Assembly (NCBI GenBank): GCA_964432875.1
Contig: CAYSPJ010000106.1
Location: 1-17,582 of the forward strand
Direction of reading: 5' to 3'
DNA length: 17,582 nt
Origin: JACJYE01 sp964432875
GTDB taxonomy: Bacteria; Bacteroidota; Bacteroidia; Chitinophagales; Saprospiraceae
Shown: in pieces, positions 6,466-15,377 of the stretch
Layout of the letters: each line of letters opens with the position of its first letter
How positions within the stretch are numbered: position 1 is the first letter of the stretch
The notes under the pieces: model-generated
What the model saw: only the letters and a program-made list of their open reading frames with translations
Database searches by the model: none
Told to the model about the DNA's origin: nothing
Made by a program: the position numbers and the translations under genes

Positions 6466-8331
6466 CTAAGGGGCCGGCCAGCCATTATCCTCCCGATTGA
6501 CATCCGCCATGCGCCCGCGTGGGTCGATGATGACTTCGCGGATATCCTCAGGGCGCGCATCGATAGTCAACTCATAAGTGGGGTGCGTCCAGGGCCAGGC
6601 CTCTAATAAAGTGTACTCCATGCCGCCTTCCTGCAAAGGCTTATGCCCGCGCATGATGCGCAAAGGGATATTGTAGTAGGCTTCCGACCCATCTACAAAA
6701 ACTACCTTCACATCCAGGGGCATCGGCATAATACCGATTTTTTCCAGCGTAATCTTGACCTTGCGCCGCTGGTTTGGCACTGGCTCTACTGCTACCACCC
6801 CGTAGTCTATGGTATGAGTCGTATTGATCCAATATTCCCGGTACCAGTCTAGCTCCAAGCCAGATTGCTTTTCCATCACGCGGATGAAATCGTTGGAGTT
6901 GGGGTGCTTGAATTTCCAGGTATGGAAGTAGCGCAACATGCCTTTGCGGAAGTGCTCTTCCCCGATGATGTACTTCAACTGCTCCAGGAAAATACCACCC
7001 TTGACGTAAGCCGCGACTCCATAAGCGGAATTGGTCTGAAAATGGTCGGCATGGATGATCAAGGGCTCTTCAAAGCCGCTCTGGGCAAAATTGACGTAGC
7101 CCGTGTAATTGCCCTGGTGGGGGTTCTCCTGGACCTGGCCTGGCAGCAGGCCTTCAGCCCTTAAATGGTTCATCACTTCGCTGGTAGCCCAGTTGGTGAA
7201 GCCTTCGTCCATCCAGGCATACAAGCTCTCGTTGGAAGCGAGTATCATCTGGTACCAGTGGTGCATCAGCTCGTGAACGGAAACGCCCACCAGGCTGCTC
7301 AGGTTACGCCGCCCGGTAATCAAAGTCGCCAGAGGGTACTCCATGCCGCCATCGCCGCCCTGGATGAAGCTATACTGCGGATAGCCATACGGGCCAAAGT
7401 GCTGTTCGATGTACTCCATGGCCTTATCCATGATAGCCGGCAAGCGAGCCCAGGGTTCGGCAGTATTTTCATCTTTGACATAAAAAAAACGGAGCACGGT
7501 GCCATCCGCACGCACGATGGAATCATGTGTATAAGAACGGTCGGCAGCCCAGGCAAAATCGTGGACGCGCTCAGCGATGAAGCGCCAACTGAGCTTCGGC
7601 CCTTTGCGCACTACCGCTGTGCCCGGAGCTTCGTAGCCATAGCCGATCTCCTCCGGGTTTTGCAGCAAGCCAGTACCCGCCAGGATGTAGTCTTTGTCGA
7701 TATTGATGGTGACGTCAAAATCGCCCCAAACGCCATGAAACTCCCGCCCGATGTAAGGGTTGGCATGCCAGCCCTGATAATCGTACTCGCACATTTTGGG
7801 GTACCACTGTGCCATGGAGTAAGCGATGCCTTCGTCGCTGTCGCGCCCTGCCCGGCGGATGAGCACGGGCACCTGGGCCTCGAATTCCATATCGAATACT
7901 GCCTTCCCGCCAGGCAGGATAGGCTCGGGCAAATCGACCTCCAGGATAGTCTCTACTTCCTTGTACTTGACGGGCTGCCCGTCCTGTTTCAATGACAGGA
8001 TGCGCTGATAGCCCTGCTCCTCGGGCGTCAGGTGCATGATGCGGTCCGTCACCCGCGAATCGGGGTCCAGGATGGTGCGCGAGCGCATGTCCATCATGCT
8101 ATTGGGCTGGAAAGCGTTGTAGTAGAGGTGGTAAAAAACCCGCAGCAGCGTGTCGGGTGAATGGTTGTAATAAACCAGGTTTTGCCGGCCGGAATAGCGA
8201 TGCTGGGCCACGTCAAAATCAATAATCATCTTGTACTCGGCGCGCTGCTGCCAACGGTCAGTGCCCTGAGCGCCTAGCTGGCCGCTGGCCGCCGTCAGGA
8301 GCGCGGCAAAGAGGAGTGCGTAAAACTTCAT
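6466..8331 (-). CDS. Secreted M1 family zinc metallopeptidase (aminopeptidase)
   Basis: A 621-residue protein with a signal peptide (about residues 1-21, ending GQLGAQ), so it acts in the periplasm or outside. An N-terminal beta domain typical of M1 (YSGRQNLVYYNHSPD, residues 46-60) precedes the catalytic domain. The exopeptidase substrate motif GGMEYP is at 328-333, a variant of the classical GAMEN. The zinc site HELMH is at 353-357 with the third ligand Glu376 in WMDEGFTNW, exactly 18 residues after the second His. All catalytic residues are present, so it should remove N-terminal residues from peptides; specificity cannot be read. It lacks the full C-terminal ERAP-like domain of PepN, being about two thirds of PepN length, as is common in Bacteroidota secreted M1 enzymes. 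It starts 31 nt after the CPBP gene, probably on the same transcript. No type IX sorting domain is visible at the C terminus. Confidence 0.93.
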   Translation of the reverse strand: MKFYALLFAALLTAASGQLGAQGTDRWQQRAEYKMIIDFDVAQHRYSGRQNLVYYNHSPDTLLRVFYHLYYNAFQPNSMMDMRSRTILDPDSRVTDRIMHLTPEEQGYQRILSLKQDGQPVKYKEVETILEVDLPEPILPGGKAVFDMEFEAQVPVLIRRAGRDSDEGIAYSMAQWYPKMCEYDYQGWHANPYIGREFHGVWGDFDVTINIDKDYILAGTGLLQNPEEIGYGYEAPGTAVVRKGPKLSWRFIAERVHDFAWAADRSYTHDSIVRADGTVLRFFYVKDENTAEPWARLPAIMDKAMEYIEQHFGPYGYPQYSFIQGGDGGMEYPLATLITGRRNLSSLVGVSVHELMHHWYQMILASNESLYAWMDEGFTNWATSEVMNHLRAEGLLPGQVQENPHQGNYTGYVNFAQSGFEEPLIIHADHFQTNSAYGVAAYVKGGIFLEQLKYIIGEEHFRKGMLRYFHTWKFKHPNSNDFIRVMEKQSGLELDWYREYWINTTHTIDYGVVAVEPVPNQRRKVKITLEKIGIMPMPLDVKVVFVDGSEAYYNIPLRIMRGHKPLQEGGMEYTLLEAWPWTHPTYELTIDARPEDIREVIIDPRGRMADVNREDNGWPAP

Positions 8332-8362
8332 GTAGAGTCGCTTTGGTTATATATGTAAGTTA

Positions 8363-9358
8363 TCAATCTTCAGGCATCCAATATTTATCCGGTGCTTCAT
8401 GGCCCTCTGCGCCCTCCGCCAAAGGCGGTTGCAGCACTATCGGCTGCAGGAGCTTGCCCCAGTCCCGCCATTGATATTTGTATGCCGCCGCCGCCAGGAA
8501 TATCAAGCCAGCTACCAAAGCGATCCCCAGCATCAGCTCGGCATCGAGCTCGTTGAGCCGGAACATCGCCGGGGTTTGCAGCGCCGAACCAGCAAAGCTA
8601 ACGACGGTTGCACCATAAATGTTCGTCGCAGCATGTAGCCCCAGAGCCAGCTCAGTGCCTTCATCCATCAGCGTACAGATGCCCATCAGCAAGCCGAATC
8701 CCAGGTAGTAAGACATCATCAGCCCGAAACCAAACTTCCCGACCTCGGGATTGGAAATATGCAGCGCCGCAAAAATCGCTGAGCTGAGCAGCAGCGGCAA
8801 CCAGCGGTTGCGGAACATCAAGCCCATGCCTTGCATGAAGTAGCCCCGCAGCAGCACTTCCTCAAAGGTGGTCTGCAACGGCAGCACCACTAAAGCGATG
8901 AGCAGCAAAGGGATAAAATCAGCTAAATTCAGCTGATAAGTGTAGTTTTCAGGCGCCAGCAAGTAAGCGGCCAGCTCAAACAGCGCCGTGAGGGCTATCC
9001 AGAAGCCGAAAGCAAACCAGATGCGCTTCCAATCTAGCTGCCGCCGCCCGGTAAGCACATCGGTGAAGCGCTTGCGGTGCAGGAATACGATACAGAGGTA
9101 GAGCACCGCTAATGCCGTGACGAAGGAAAGCAGCAAGAGCAGCAATGCCAGGTTTTGGCCGATGCCTAAGGCGGAAAAATCCATCGTTTGGGCAAACTCT
9201 TCCAGCGCCCCGGCCGGCAGCGCTTCCTTGGTCATAGCGGCACTCACCGCTATAGCCAGAGGCACCTGCCCAACGAGCGCGCCGATGATGACCGCTACAG
9301 TCGTAGCAACGTACTTGAGCAAGGCGTTGTCGCCTCGTTGTGCGGCTTGAAAAAACAT
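8363..9358 (-). CDS. CPBP (CAAX/Abi-type) intramembrane metalloprotease
   Basis: A 331-residue polytopic membrane protein. Motif 1, EEVLLRG (166-172), motif 2, FAALH (196-200), and motif 3, HAATN (242-246), are the conserved glutamates, histidines and Asn of the CPBP family related to eukaryotic Rce1. Hydrophobic helices surround them (about 15-40, 68-94, 112-134, 147-164, 185-200, 205-232 and 275-293). Members cleave membrane-proximal substrates or serve in bacteriocin self-immunity; many bacterial copies have no known substrate. The soluble tail after residue 300 is Pro/Glu-rich and ends KYWMPED. The ATG at 9358 lies 50 nt after the tamB stop, with no obvious terminator between, so it may be cotranscribed with tamB and the M1 peptidase. 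No bacteriocin gene is nearby, so a housekeeping envelope role is more likely than immunity, by inference. Confidence 0.88.
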   Translation of the reverse strand: MFFQAAQRGDNALLKYVATTVAVIIGALVGQVPLAIAVSAAMTKEALPAGALEEFAQTMDFSALGIGQNLALLLLLLSFVTALAVLYLCIVFLHRKRFTDVLTGRRQLDWKRIWFAFGFWIALTALFELAAYLLAPENYTYQLNLADFIPLLLIALVVLPLQTTFEEVLLRGYFMQGMGLMFRNRWLPLLLSSAIFAALHISNPEVGKFGFGLMMSYYLGFGLLMGICTLMDEGTELALGLHAATNIYGATVVSFAGSALQTPAMFRLNELDAELMLGIALVAGLIFLAAAAYKYQWRDWGKLLQPIVLQPPLAEGAEGHEAPDKYWMPED

Positions 9359-9408
9359 TTTTTACTGCTTTTTTAGAGGTTGTTTTAAGCAAAAAATCGG
9401 CTTAACCC

Positions 9409-12400
9409 CTAGTCCGTCTTCTTCTTCTTCCCGCCTTTGACGGCTTTGTAGAGGTTATCCAAAAACTCGCCAAAGTTATCAAACTCGCGGCGGAAGTTCA
9501 AACCGGTGCCTACTTCTAGGCGGCTCCCCCCGCCGATATCCGGCTGCAAGCGCTGATAGACGCGCAGGCGCAGGGTGCGTTCGCGATTGATGACGTATTC
9601 GATGACCAGGTCGTTGCCCACGAAGGTGCCGCTGCTGCCCAGCGTAGCGCGGGTGCTGTTGCCGATGTCCACGTTGCCGCCGACGAGGATGGCGAGGCGG
9701 TCATTGAAAAAATCCTGCCGCAGGCGCACCTGGAATTCGTCGCCTCCGCTAATGTCCTGCCCTTCGCCCAAATTGACCGAGCGGTACTGGTTGTAGGCGA
9801 TGTCAAAGTTGATGCCCGAAAGCGCCGAGCCATCGGAAATGAATTCGGAGAAGAGCTGCGTCAATAGGAGCGACAACTGATTGGAGATGAACTCGCTGAT
9901 GGTGTTGTAAAAGATCTCGCTGCCCTGAAGCGCCAGGTTGGGCGGCAGGAACTGCCCCACGACGATCAGGCCAAAGACCTGCCGGTTTAGCTCGTTGGGG
10001 TCTTGCCTGATGATGCGCAACTTGGTGTCGGCCAGGGTTTTGATCCCCCCGATAAGCTGGGGGAAAGCGATATCAAAATTGATGGTGGGGTGCAGCAGGT
10101 CGCCGCGCAAGATCATGGTCAGCTCGACGGGAGTAGATTTGCTGGCGTCATTTTTGACCTCAGCAGGCGCATCGGCCAGGTAGTCCTGGATGAAGTTGCC
10201 CAGGGAAGTGGATAAGTCCTTGTATTCTGCCTCCAGCCGCACCTGGGCCGCAAAGGGGTCGCCCGACCAGCTTATCAGCCCACCGCGCTTGATGGTGAAG
10301 TTTTTGTTGACGACATTATACAGGGTAAAAAGGTAGTCACCTTCTTCGATGAGGTAGTCTCCATACATTTGAAACTCGCCATTGCGGGGCATCAGGATGC
10401 GGATATTGCCTCGGCCTCTGCCCTTGATGATGTCTCCGGCCTGCTCGTCAAAAACGATTTCCCCCTGGGCTTTGTCGGTGATAGTAAGGTCCATCTCCAG
10501 GTTGACGCCCGAGGAGCTGCCGCCATTTGCAGCGGCTTTGCCATCGGCCGCCGCACCGGGCTCTTTAAAGTTGATAAACTTGAGCTCGGAAATACTGGAG
10601 CCATAGCTGACGGGGATTACCAGGCGCGTGCCTTCGCCTACGGTGGCACTGACGTAGATATCTACCCGATCCAACGGGCCGCTGAAGAGCACTTTGCCTT
10701 CACCCAGGGCATGGCCAAAGAAGAGCTCATTGTCCTCCTTATCCGTATCCAGGGCCAGGAAGCGGTCAAGGGTTTCCATCCGGGCATCTATCGCCAGGTC
10801 TTTTAATTTTTGATGGGTAATGCCGCCAGAAAGCTTCGCCTGCCGGTTGTATTTATCCCGGATGATGGTGTTGGAGGTTTTGAAAAGGAACTCATCGTTG
10901 AGCACCACCGTTGCTTCTTCAAAAGTGTAACGGGTGTTGAGGAAATCTACCGTCGTACCTCCTTTACTCACTTTGAGATCCCCTTTGAGGTGCGGGTCGC
11001 CCGGCAAGCCGAAGATGCTGATCTTGCCGCCAACGCTGCCAACGGTGTTGGAGACGCTACCGCCGATCCAGTATTCAGCAACCGACAAAGGCAGGGCAGT
11101 CAGCTCACTGTTGATCTCAAAGTAATTTGCTTGTTGACGGGTGGGCACATCCCGCCCCCGGCCCTGGCTGGCGAGGTTGAACAGCCCTTGTGCCTGCAAG
11201 CGGGAGCTGTCTCTGAGCATGGTTAGCGCGCCATACAAAGGGCTCTTCATATCCTGGGCATTGACATCCAGCCTGAATGCCCCCCAGTCGTCATCATTTA
11301 TCCAAATCGTATCAGAAGCGATACTCGCCTTCAGGGTCGATAGCTCGGCAAGATTAGCCGCTTCCGCCACCAGGTCGAAGCGCCCGCCAAAGTTGAGGGA
11401 TTCGTAATCCCAGATATCATCGATGAAATTAAAATCAAAATTGCGCAGGCTGACCCGCAAACCTTTCTGCTCGATATCCTCCAGCAAAATCGATTTTTCC
11501 TCGCTGCTCAGCAGGAAGTCTCTGACGGTAATGAACCCTTTGCGGAAAGTAATGTGATTGCGGTCTTGAATCAGCCAGGGCTTCTGCATCAGTATGAAGT
11601 TGGAATTGGAGAACTCCAGCCTGAAATTGAGGCTATCTGGCATAAAGAGCTTGGCATCCAGGTTGATGTCGCCTAAACTCAAGGGGGAGACGCTTTGCGA
11701 GGCATAATTCAACCCCATGTCCAGAGTATCGCCATTGAATAAGCCAACGATGATAATAGGCGACAGGTACATTTTTTCATTCACGACCGGCTCTTCTATC
11801 GTCAGCCCGAAATTGCCGGTAGGGCCAGCCAGGCTTACAAGCAGCCCGATATCGTTGAACTCGAAATTATCGAATTGGAAATAAGGCAGGGCGATGGAAA
11901 TCTCGATCGAATCGCGCAGATTGTCGAAGTAGCCATCGATCGTGCCGTCGCAAGCCAAGCCGAGTTTGTCGCCCAAGAGGGTCAGGAGGTTTTTGGTATC
12001 GAAAATTTCGGCATGATAGCTAAATTGTTGCAGCCCGGCTTGCTTTTCCGGCGCCTTTAGGCCCAGCCGGTTGAAAAAGCCCGGATAAGAACGCGCCAGG
12101 CTCTGCATAAACGCAGCAGGGATTTGTTCGATGTCGAAGGCGCCTTCCAGGCTGAGATCGGCTACATCCGAGTTGAGATTGAAGCGTTTCCTGCCCGGCC
12201 CGATGAACTGAGAGCTGAAGGCGATGGAGTCGATAGCGGTGCGCCCCAATTCCCCATTGCGGATGATAAAATCTTGTATCAAGCCCTCCCCTTGCAAATC
12301 GGCCAGGCTGCTGCTGGCCAGGTTCAGCTCGATGTTCCCGGAAAGGGTGATGCTTTTTTCAGAGAGGTTCAACTTCTGGAGGTCCAGTTTATTCACCAGG

Positions 12401-14343
12401 GCCTGGAAATTGAAAACCGGGATGGAATCGGTGAAATCTACCTTACCCAGGAAGTTGAAGTCGACATTATCGTCTTGAATGATAAAGCGGCCGCTGAAGA
12501 GGTTTTTCCCGAGTTCGCCGGTGAGGCTGGCATTTTGGTAGTTATACCCTTTGAAGACAAAGCTCTGCACCTCGGCGCTCAGGTCTGCTTTGACCGTTTC
12601 CAGCGTCAGACCCACTCCATTTTTTACTTCAGAAGTAAAATTGACCAGGCCCAGGGCGGGGTTGTCAGCCCAGCCTCCGAGGTCGAAATTGATCAGGGCA
12701 AGTTTTCCAGAGTAACTCGCCCTTTCGCGCCCCCTTTTGAGGTCCATGCGCATGTCCATAGTGGCTCTGCCCAGGGAAGAGGACAACTCTCCGTAAGCAA
12801 CGAAATCGGAAAAGTAGCCGTCGAAGCTGCCGCGGAAATTGAGGCGGTTGAGGCGGTCGAAATTGGCGGGCGGCACGAAGCCTGGCAGCAATTGCCGCAA
12901 GGTGGCCATGCTGGTGCTCAAGCGTGAGAGCCGCAGGTTTAAGGTTTCACTGCGCCGCACCGTCAACGAACGGGTGCTGAATTCCCCTTCTAAAATAAGG
13001 CTATTATCGTCCAGGGCGACGAGGAGCTGCTCCCCGCTGAGGTTGTTGATGCGCCCCTTGACCAAGCCGTTGAGGTAAAGCTTGCGGTCGCGGTTGAGGC
13101 GGAAAAAGGTGTTTTGGTTTAAACCCGGCGCAAAAGTCATGATATCGCGCAGGGTGACCGAAGCATCGTTGAGGTGAACCGACATGCGCACCCGGTCAGG
13201 GAACTCCAGAAATGATTCATAGCCGTTGTAGCGGAAGGTCAAAGTGTCGCCCAAGGTGCTGTAAGGGGTTTGCAGCTTCAGCCCATAGAGGTCCACCCCG
13301 CGGTTCCAAACCCGAGCCTGCTCGACCGAGAGGTTTTCCAGGATGAAGCCGCTCAGGTCGCGCAGCGCGAGCTGCCGCACCTGCCCACTAAAATCGAGGC
13401 TGTCAGAACAGAAAGAAAAATTATCGATGCCGATGTTGATGTCATAAACATCCAGGTGCTGGTAATCCAGCTCATCGATAGGCGTAGTCTTTACCGGGGC
13501 CTGAAACCAATTGTGCAGTGCAAACTCGCCGTCCTCCAGCTTGAAGGAGCGGATTGTCGCATAGAAGGGGTTCCCGCTGAGCGCCTCCTCCTCCTGCGGC
13601 TCAAGCTCCGCCGGCAAGCTATCGAGCTCCGGCGGCCCCAGCCCTTCGGGATAGGACTCGATCTGCACCCGGGGCCCTTTCAAGACGATGGAGCGGGCAT
13701 GGATATAGTTTCCCGGCAGGTTGACTTCGTCAAAGAGGAACCTGCCGTCTTGCAGATAAACTGCCATCAAGTTCCCGCGCACTTGGTCGTCTTTGAGGAA
13801 TTGAACCCGCCGCAAGAGCAGCGTGCCCACATCCAGGCGGAACGGGCGCTTCTCTTTATCCACTGCTGCCGTATCGGGCCGGAGCAGGCGGCTCAGCAAG
13901 AGTTGGATATTGGTTTCGTAAGCCCCTTCGGCTTTGCGGATATTGATTATCGCGCTGTCGAGCTCTACCCTTTTCACCACCAAGCCATGGGTGAAAAAAG
14001 TAAAAGGGTTGAGGCTCAGCTGAGCATAAAGGCGCTGGCTGTAAATAGCGGTATCACCTGGGGTTAGGTCTTCCACATAAAAGCCCTCCAGGATGAAGCG
14101 GTGCAAGAAAATGATATTGAGGCGCTCGATCGAGACCGTCGTCTGCATCGACTTGCTCAAGGCGCCGGTAATGCGCTGGGCGACATAGCTCTGTACCGCG
14201 GGCACTTGCAACAGGAGCGATACCGTCAGGAATAGAATACCCACTACAGCTAAGCTGCGCTTGGCCCACTTCCTGGCACGCGCTAAATTCCGCTGCCAGC
14301 GAGCAGGCGCCTGTGGCTCCTGATTTTCGATATTTTCTTGCAT
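9409..14343 (-). CDS. tamB: TamB-like translocation/assembly module protein (AsmA-like bridge protein)
   Basis: A giant protein of 1,644 residues. A single N-terminal membrane anchor (about 30-48, SLAVVGILFLTVSLLL) is followed by a long periplasmic region of repeated beta strands typical of AsmA/TamB/DUF490 proteins, which form a hydrophobic groove between inner and outer membranes. The conserved TamB C-terminal domain occupies roughly residues 1200-1620, with the Bacteroidota signature NELNRQVFGLIVVGQFLPP near 1448-1466, and amphipathic strands and a Lys-rich tail (KGGKKKKTD) at the end. TamB proteins carry phospholipid to, or help assemble proteins in, the outer membrane. E. coli TamB is about 1,260 residues; the longer form is usual in this phylum. 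No tamA/BamA-like partner is in the window. I prefer the ATG at 14343 over the TTG at 14352, which adds three residues. It follows the YheT gene by 52 nt. No frameshift was seen along almost 5 kb. Confidence 0.92.
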   Translation of the reverse strand: MQENIENQEPQAPARWQRNLARARKWAKRSLAVVGILFLTVSLLLQVPAVQSYVAQRITGALSKSMQTTVSIERLNIIFLHRFILEGFYVEDLTPGDTAIYSQRLYAQLSLNPFTFFTHGLVVKRVELDSAIINIRKAEGAYETNIQLLLSRLLRPDTAAVDKEKRPFRLDVGTLLLRRVQFLKDDQVRGNLMAVYLQDGRFLFDEVNLPGNYIHARSIVLKGPRVQIESYPEGLGPPELDSLPAELEPQEEEALSGNPFYATIRSFKLEDGEFALHNWFQAPVKTTPIDELDYQHLDVYDINIGIDNFSFCSDSLDFSGQVRQLALRDLSGFILENLSVEQARVWNRGVDLYGLKLQTPYSTLGDTLTFRYNGYESFLEFPDRVRMSVHLNDASVTLRDIMTFAPGLNQNTFFRLNRDRKLYLNGLVKGRINNLSGEQLLVALDDNSLILEGEFSTRSLTVRRSETLNLRLSRLSTSMATLRQLLPGFVPPANFDRLNRLNFRGSFDGYFSDFVAYGELSSSLGRATMDMRMDLKRGRERASYSGKLALINFDLGGWADNPALGLVNFTSEVKNGVGLTLETVKADLSAEVQSFVFKGYNYQNASLTGELGKNLFSGRFIIQDDNVDFNFLGKVDFTDSIPVFNFQALVNKLDLQKLNLSEKSITLSGNIELNLASSSLADLQGEGLIQDFIIRNGELGRTAIDSIAFSSQFIGPGRKRFNLNSDVADLSLEGAFDIEQIPAAFMQSLARSYPGFFNRLGLKAPEKQAGLQQFSYHAEIFDTKNLLTLLGDKLGLACDGTIDGYFDNLRDSIEISIALPYFQFDNFEFNDIGLLVSLAGPTGNFGLTIEEPVVNEKMYLSPIIIVGLFNGDTLDMGLNYASQSVSPLSLGDINLDAKLFMPDSLNFRLEFSNSNFILMQKPWLIQDRNHITFRKGFITVRDFLLSSEEKSILLEDIEQKGLRVSLRNFDFNFIDDIWDYESLNFGGRFDLVAEAANLAELSTLKASIASDTIWINDDDWGAFRLDVNAQDMKSPLYGALTMLRDSSRLQAQGLFNLASQGRGRDVPTRQQANYFEINSELTALPLSVAEYWIGGSVSNTVGSVGGKISIFGLPGDPHLKGDLKVSKGGTTVDFLNTRYTFEEATVVLNDEFLFKTSNTIIRDKYNRQAKLSGGITHQKLKDLAIDARMETLDRFLALDTDKEDNELFFGHALGEGKVLFSGPLDRVDIYVSATVGEGTRLVIPVSYGSSISELKFINFKEPGAAADGKAAANGGSSSGVNLEMDLTITDKAQGEIVFDEQAGDIIKGRGRGNIRILMPRNGEFQMYGDYLIEEGDYLFTLYNVVNKNFTIKRGGLISWSGDPFAAQVRLEAEYKDLSTSLGNFIQDYLADAPAEVKNDASKSTPVELTMILRGDLLHPTINFDIAFPQLIGGIKTLADTKLRIIRQDPNELNRQVFGLIVVGQFLPPNLALQGSEIFYNTISEFISNQLSLLLTQLFSEFISDGSALSGINFDIAYNQYRSVNLGEGQDISGGDEFQVRLRQDFFNDRLAILVGGNVDIGNSTRATLGSSGTFVGNDLVIEYVINRERTLRLRVYQRLQPDIGGGSRLEVGTGLNFRREFDNFGEFLDNLYKAVKGGKKKKTD

Positions 14344-14395
14344 GCTACCCAATAGAACTAGAAATGGCCGCGAATATATTCAATTTAGCGGCGGT

Positions 14396-15376
14396 TTAAC
14401 GAAGATTTAAAGCGCTATGTTGATTAATAAACATATATGCCCTGGCTTCGGCCCAATAGGCCTGATCGCCTGCATCGGAAACGAAGCCGACATGCCCGCC
14501 CCAGCGCGGGGCTTCCAGATATAGATACTGGTGCTGGCTGGCCAGCGCTGATGGATAACAGAGGGGGCTGAGGAAGGAGTCGTCCTGGGCATTGACCAGC
14601 AAAACCGGGCGATCGATGGCGGGGAGGAACTGCAGGGAGCTGTTGCGCCGCCAGTAATCCTCGGCATCGCTAAAACCGTGGATGGGCGCGGTAAACAGGC
14701 CGTCAAACTCCTGGAAATTGCGGGGCAGGTCCGCCGGCAAGCTCAACTGCCCGGGAAAGAGGCTGGCTTTTTGGGCCATCTTGTGGTTCAGGCTCTTCAT
14801 GAAACGCTGCCGATAGGGCCAGTTGTGCCACCGATCAATCTCTCCATTGGCGCTGGTGACCTCGCAGGGCACGGAGAAAGCGGCGGCGCATTTCACCTCC
14901 GGCGGCACCTGATCAGGCTGCTCGCCCAGGTATTTGAGGGCCACGTTGCCTCCCAGGGAGAAACCGACCAAGGCTATTGAACGGTAGCGCCCTTGTTCCA
15001 GCGCATGGCGGATGGCCAGCCCCAGATCGCCAGTCTCCCCAATGTGGTAGGAGCGCAACTTGCGGTTGGGCTCGCCGCTGCAACCCCGGAAATTGAGGGC
15101 CAGGGCATCCCAGCCGCGCTGGTTGAAGTAGCGGACCATGCCGCGTATGTAGTGCCGCTGCGAGCTGCCCTCCAGGCCGTGCAATACAAGGAGCAGGCTT
15201 TCACTACCGGGAGCGGACCAGTCCAGGTCCAAAAAGTCTCCGTCCGGGGTTTCGAGGCGCTGGCGCTCATAGCTTACCCCTTCTACCTGGCGAAAAAGCG
15301 CCGGGTAAATGGTGTTGATATGAGCATTGCGGAAAATGCCACGAGCGCGATAAGTCGAATTATTAATCAAGGGCAT
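14396..15376 (-). CDS. YheT-family alpha/beta hydrolase
   Basis: A 326-residue cytoplasmic alpha/beta hydrolase without a signal peptide. It opens with the family's FRNAHINTIYPALFR segment (15-29), which YheT proteins share before the core fold. The oxyanion region is LVLHGLEGSS (63-72), followed by LNFRGCSGEPNR (94-105). The nucleophile elbow is GFSLGGN (138-144, Ser140), the acid lies in NAQDDSF (262-268, Asp265 or Asp266), and the catalytic His is in WGGHVGF (His295). The triad is thus complete. The family resembles carboxylesterases and is related to eukaryotic ABHD1/3 lipid hydrolases; the E. coli substrate is not established, so the reaction here is not assigned. The ATG at 15376 is one base after the TGA of the preceding 466-residue gene, indicating coupled translation with that gene and folP. 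Confidence 0.9.
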   Translation of the reverse strand: MPLINNSTYRARGIFRNAHINTIYPALFRQVEGVSYERQRLETPDGDFLDLDWSAPGSESLLLVLHGLEGSSQRHYIRGMVRYFNQRGWDALALNFRGCSGEPNRKLRSYHIGETGDLGLAIRHALEQGRYRSIALVGFSLGGNVALKYLGEQPDQVPPEVKCAAAFSVPCEVTSANGEIDRWHNWPYRQRFMKSLNHKMAQKASLFPGQLSLPADLPRNFQEFDGLFTAPIHGFSDAEDYWRRNSSLQFLPAIDRPVLLVNAQDDSFLSPLCYPSALASQHQYLYLEAPRWGGHVGFVSDAGDQAYWAEARAYMFINQHSALNLR

Positions 15377-15377
15377 A

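Noticed and set aside
8363..9358. CPBP gene as a bacteriocin-immunity or abortive-infection gene
   Set aside because: No bacteriocin, toxin or defence gene is nearby, and the neighbours are envelope housekeeping genes.
12124..12927. Long plus-strand frame (267 codons) inside tamB, with similar ones at 7165-7995 and 13270-14067
   Set aside because: Each is antisense to a gene with clear motifs. GC-rich codon use leaves few stops on the opposite strand, and the translations show no recognisable domain.
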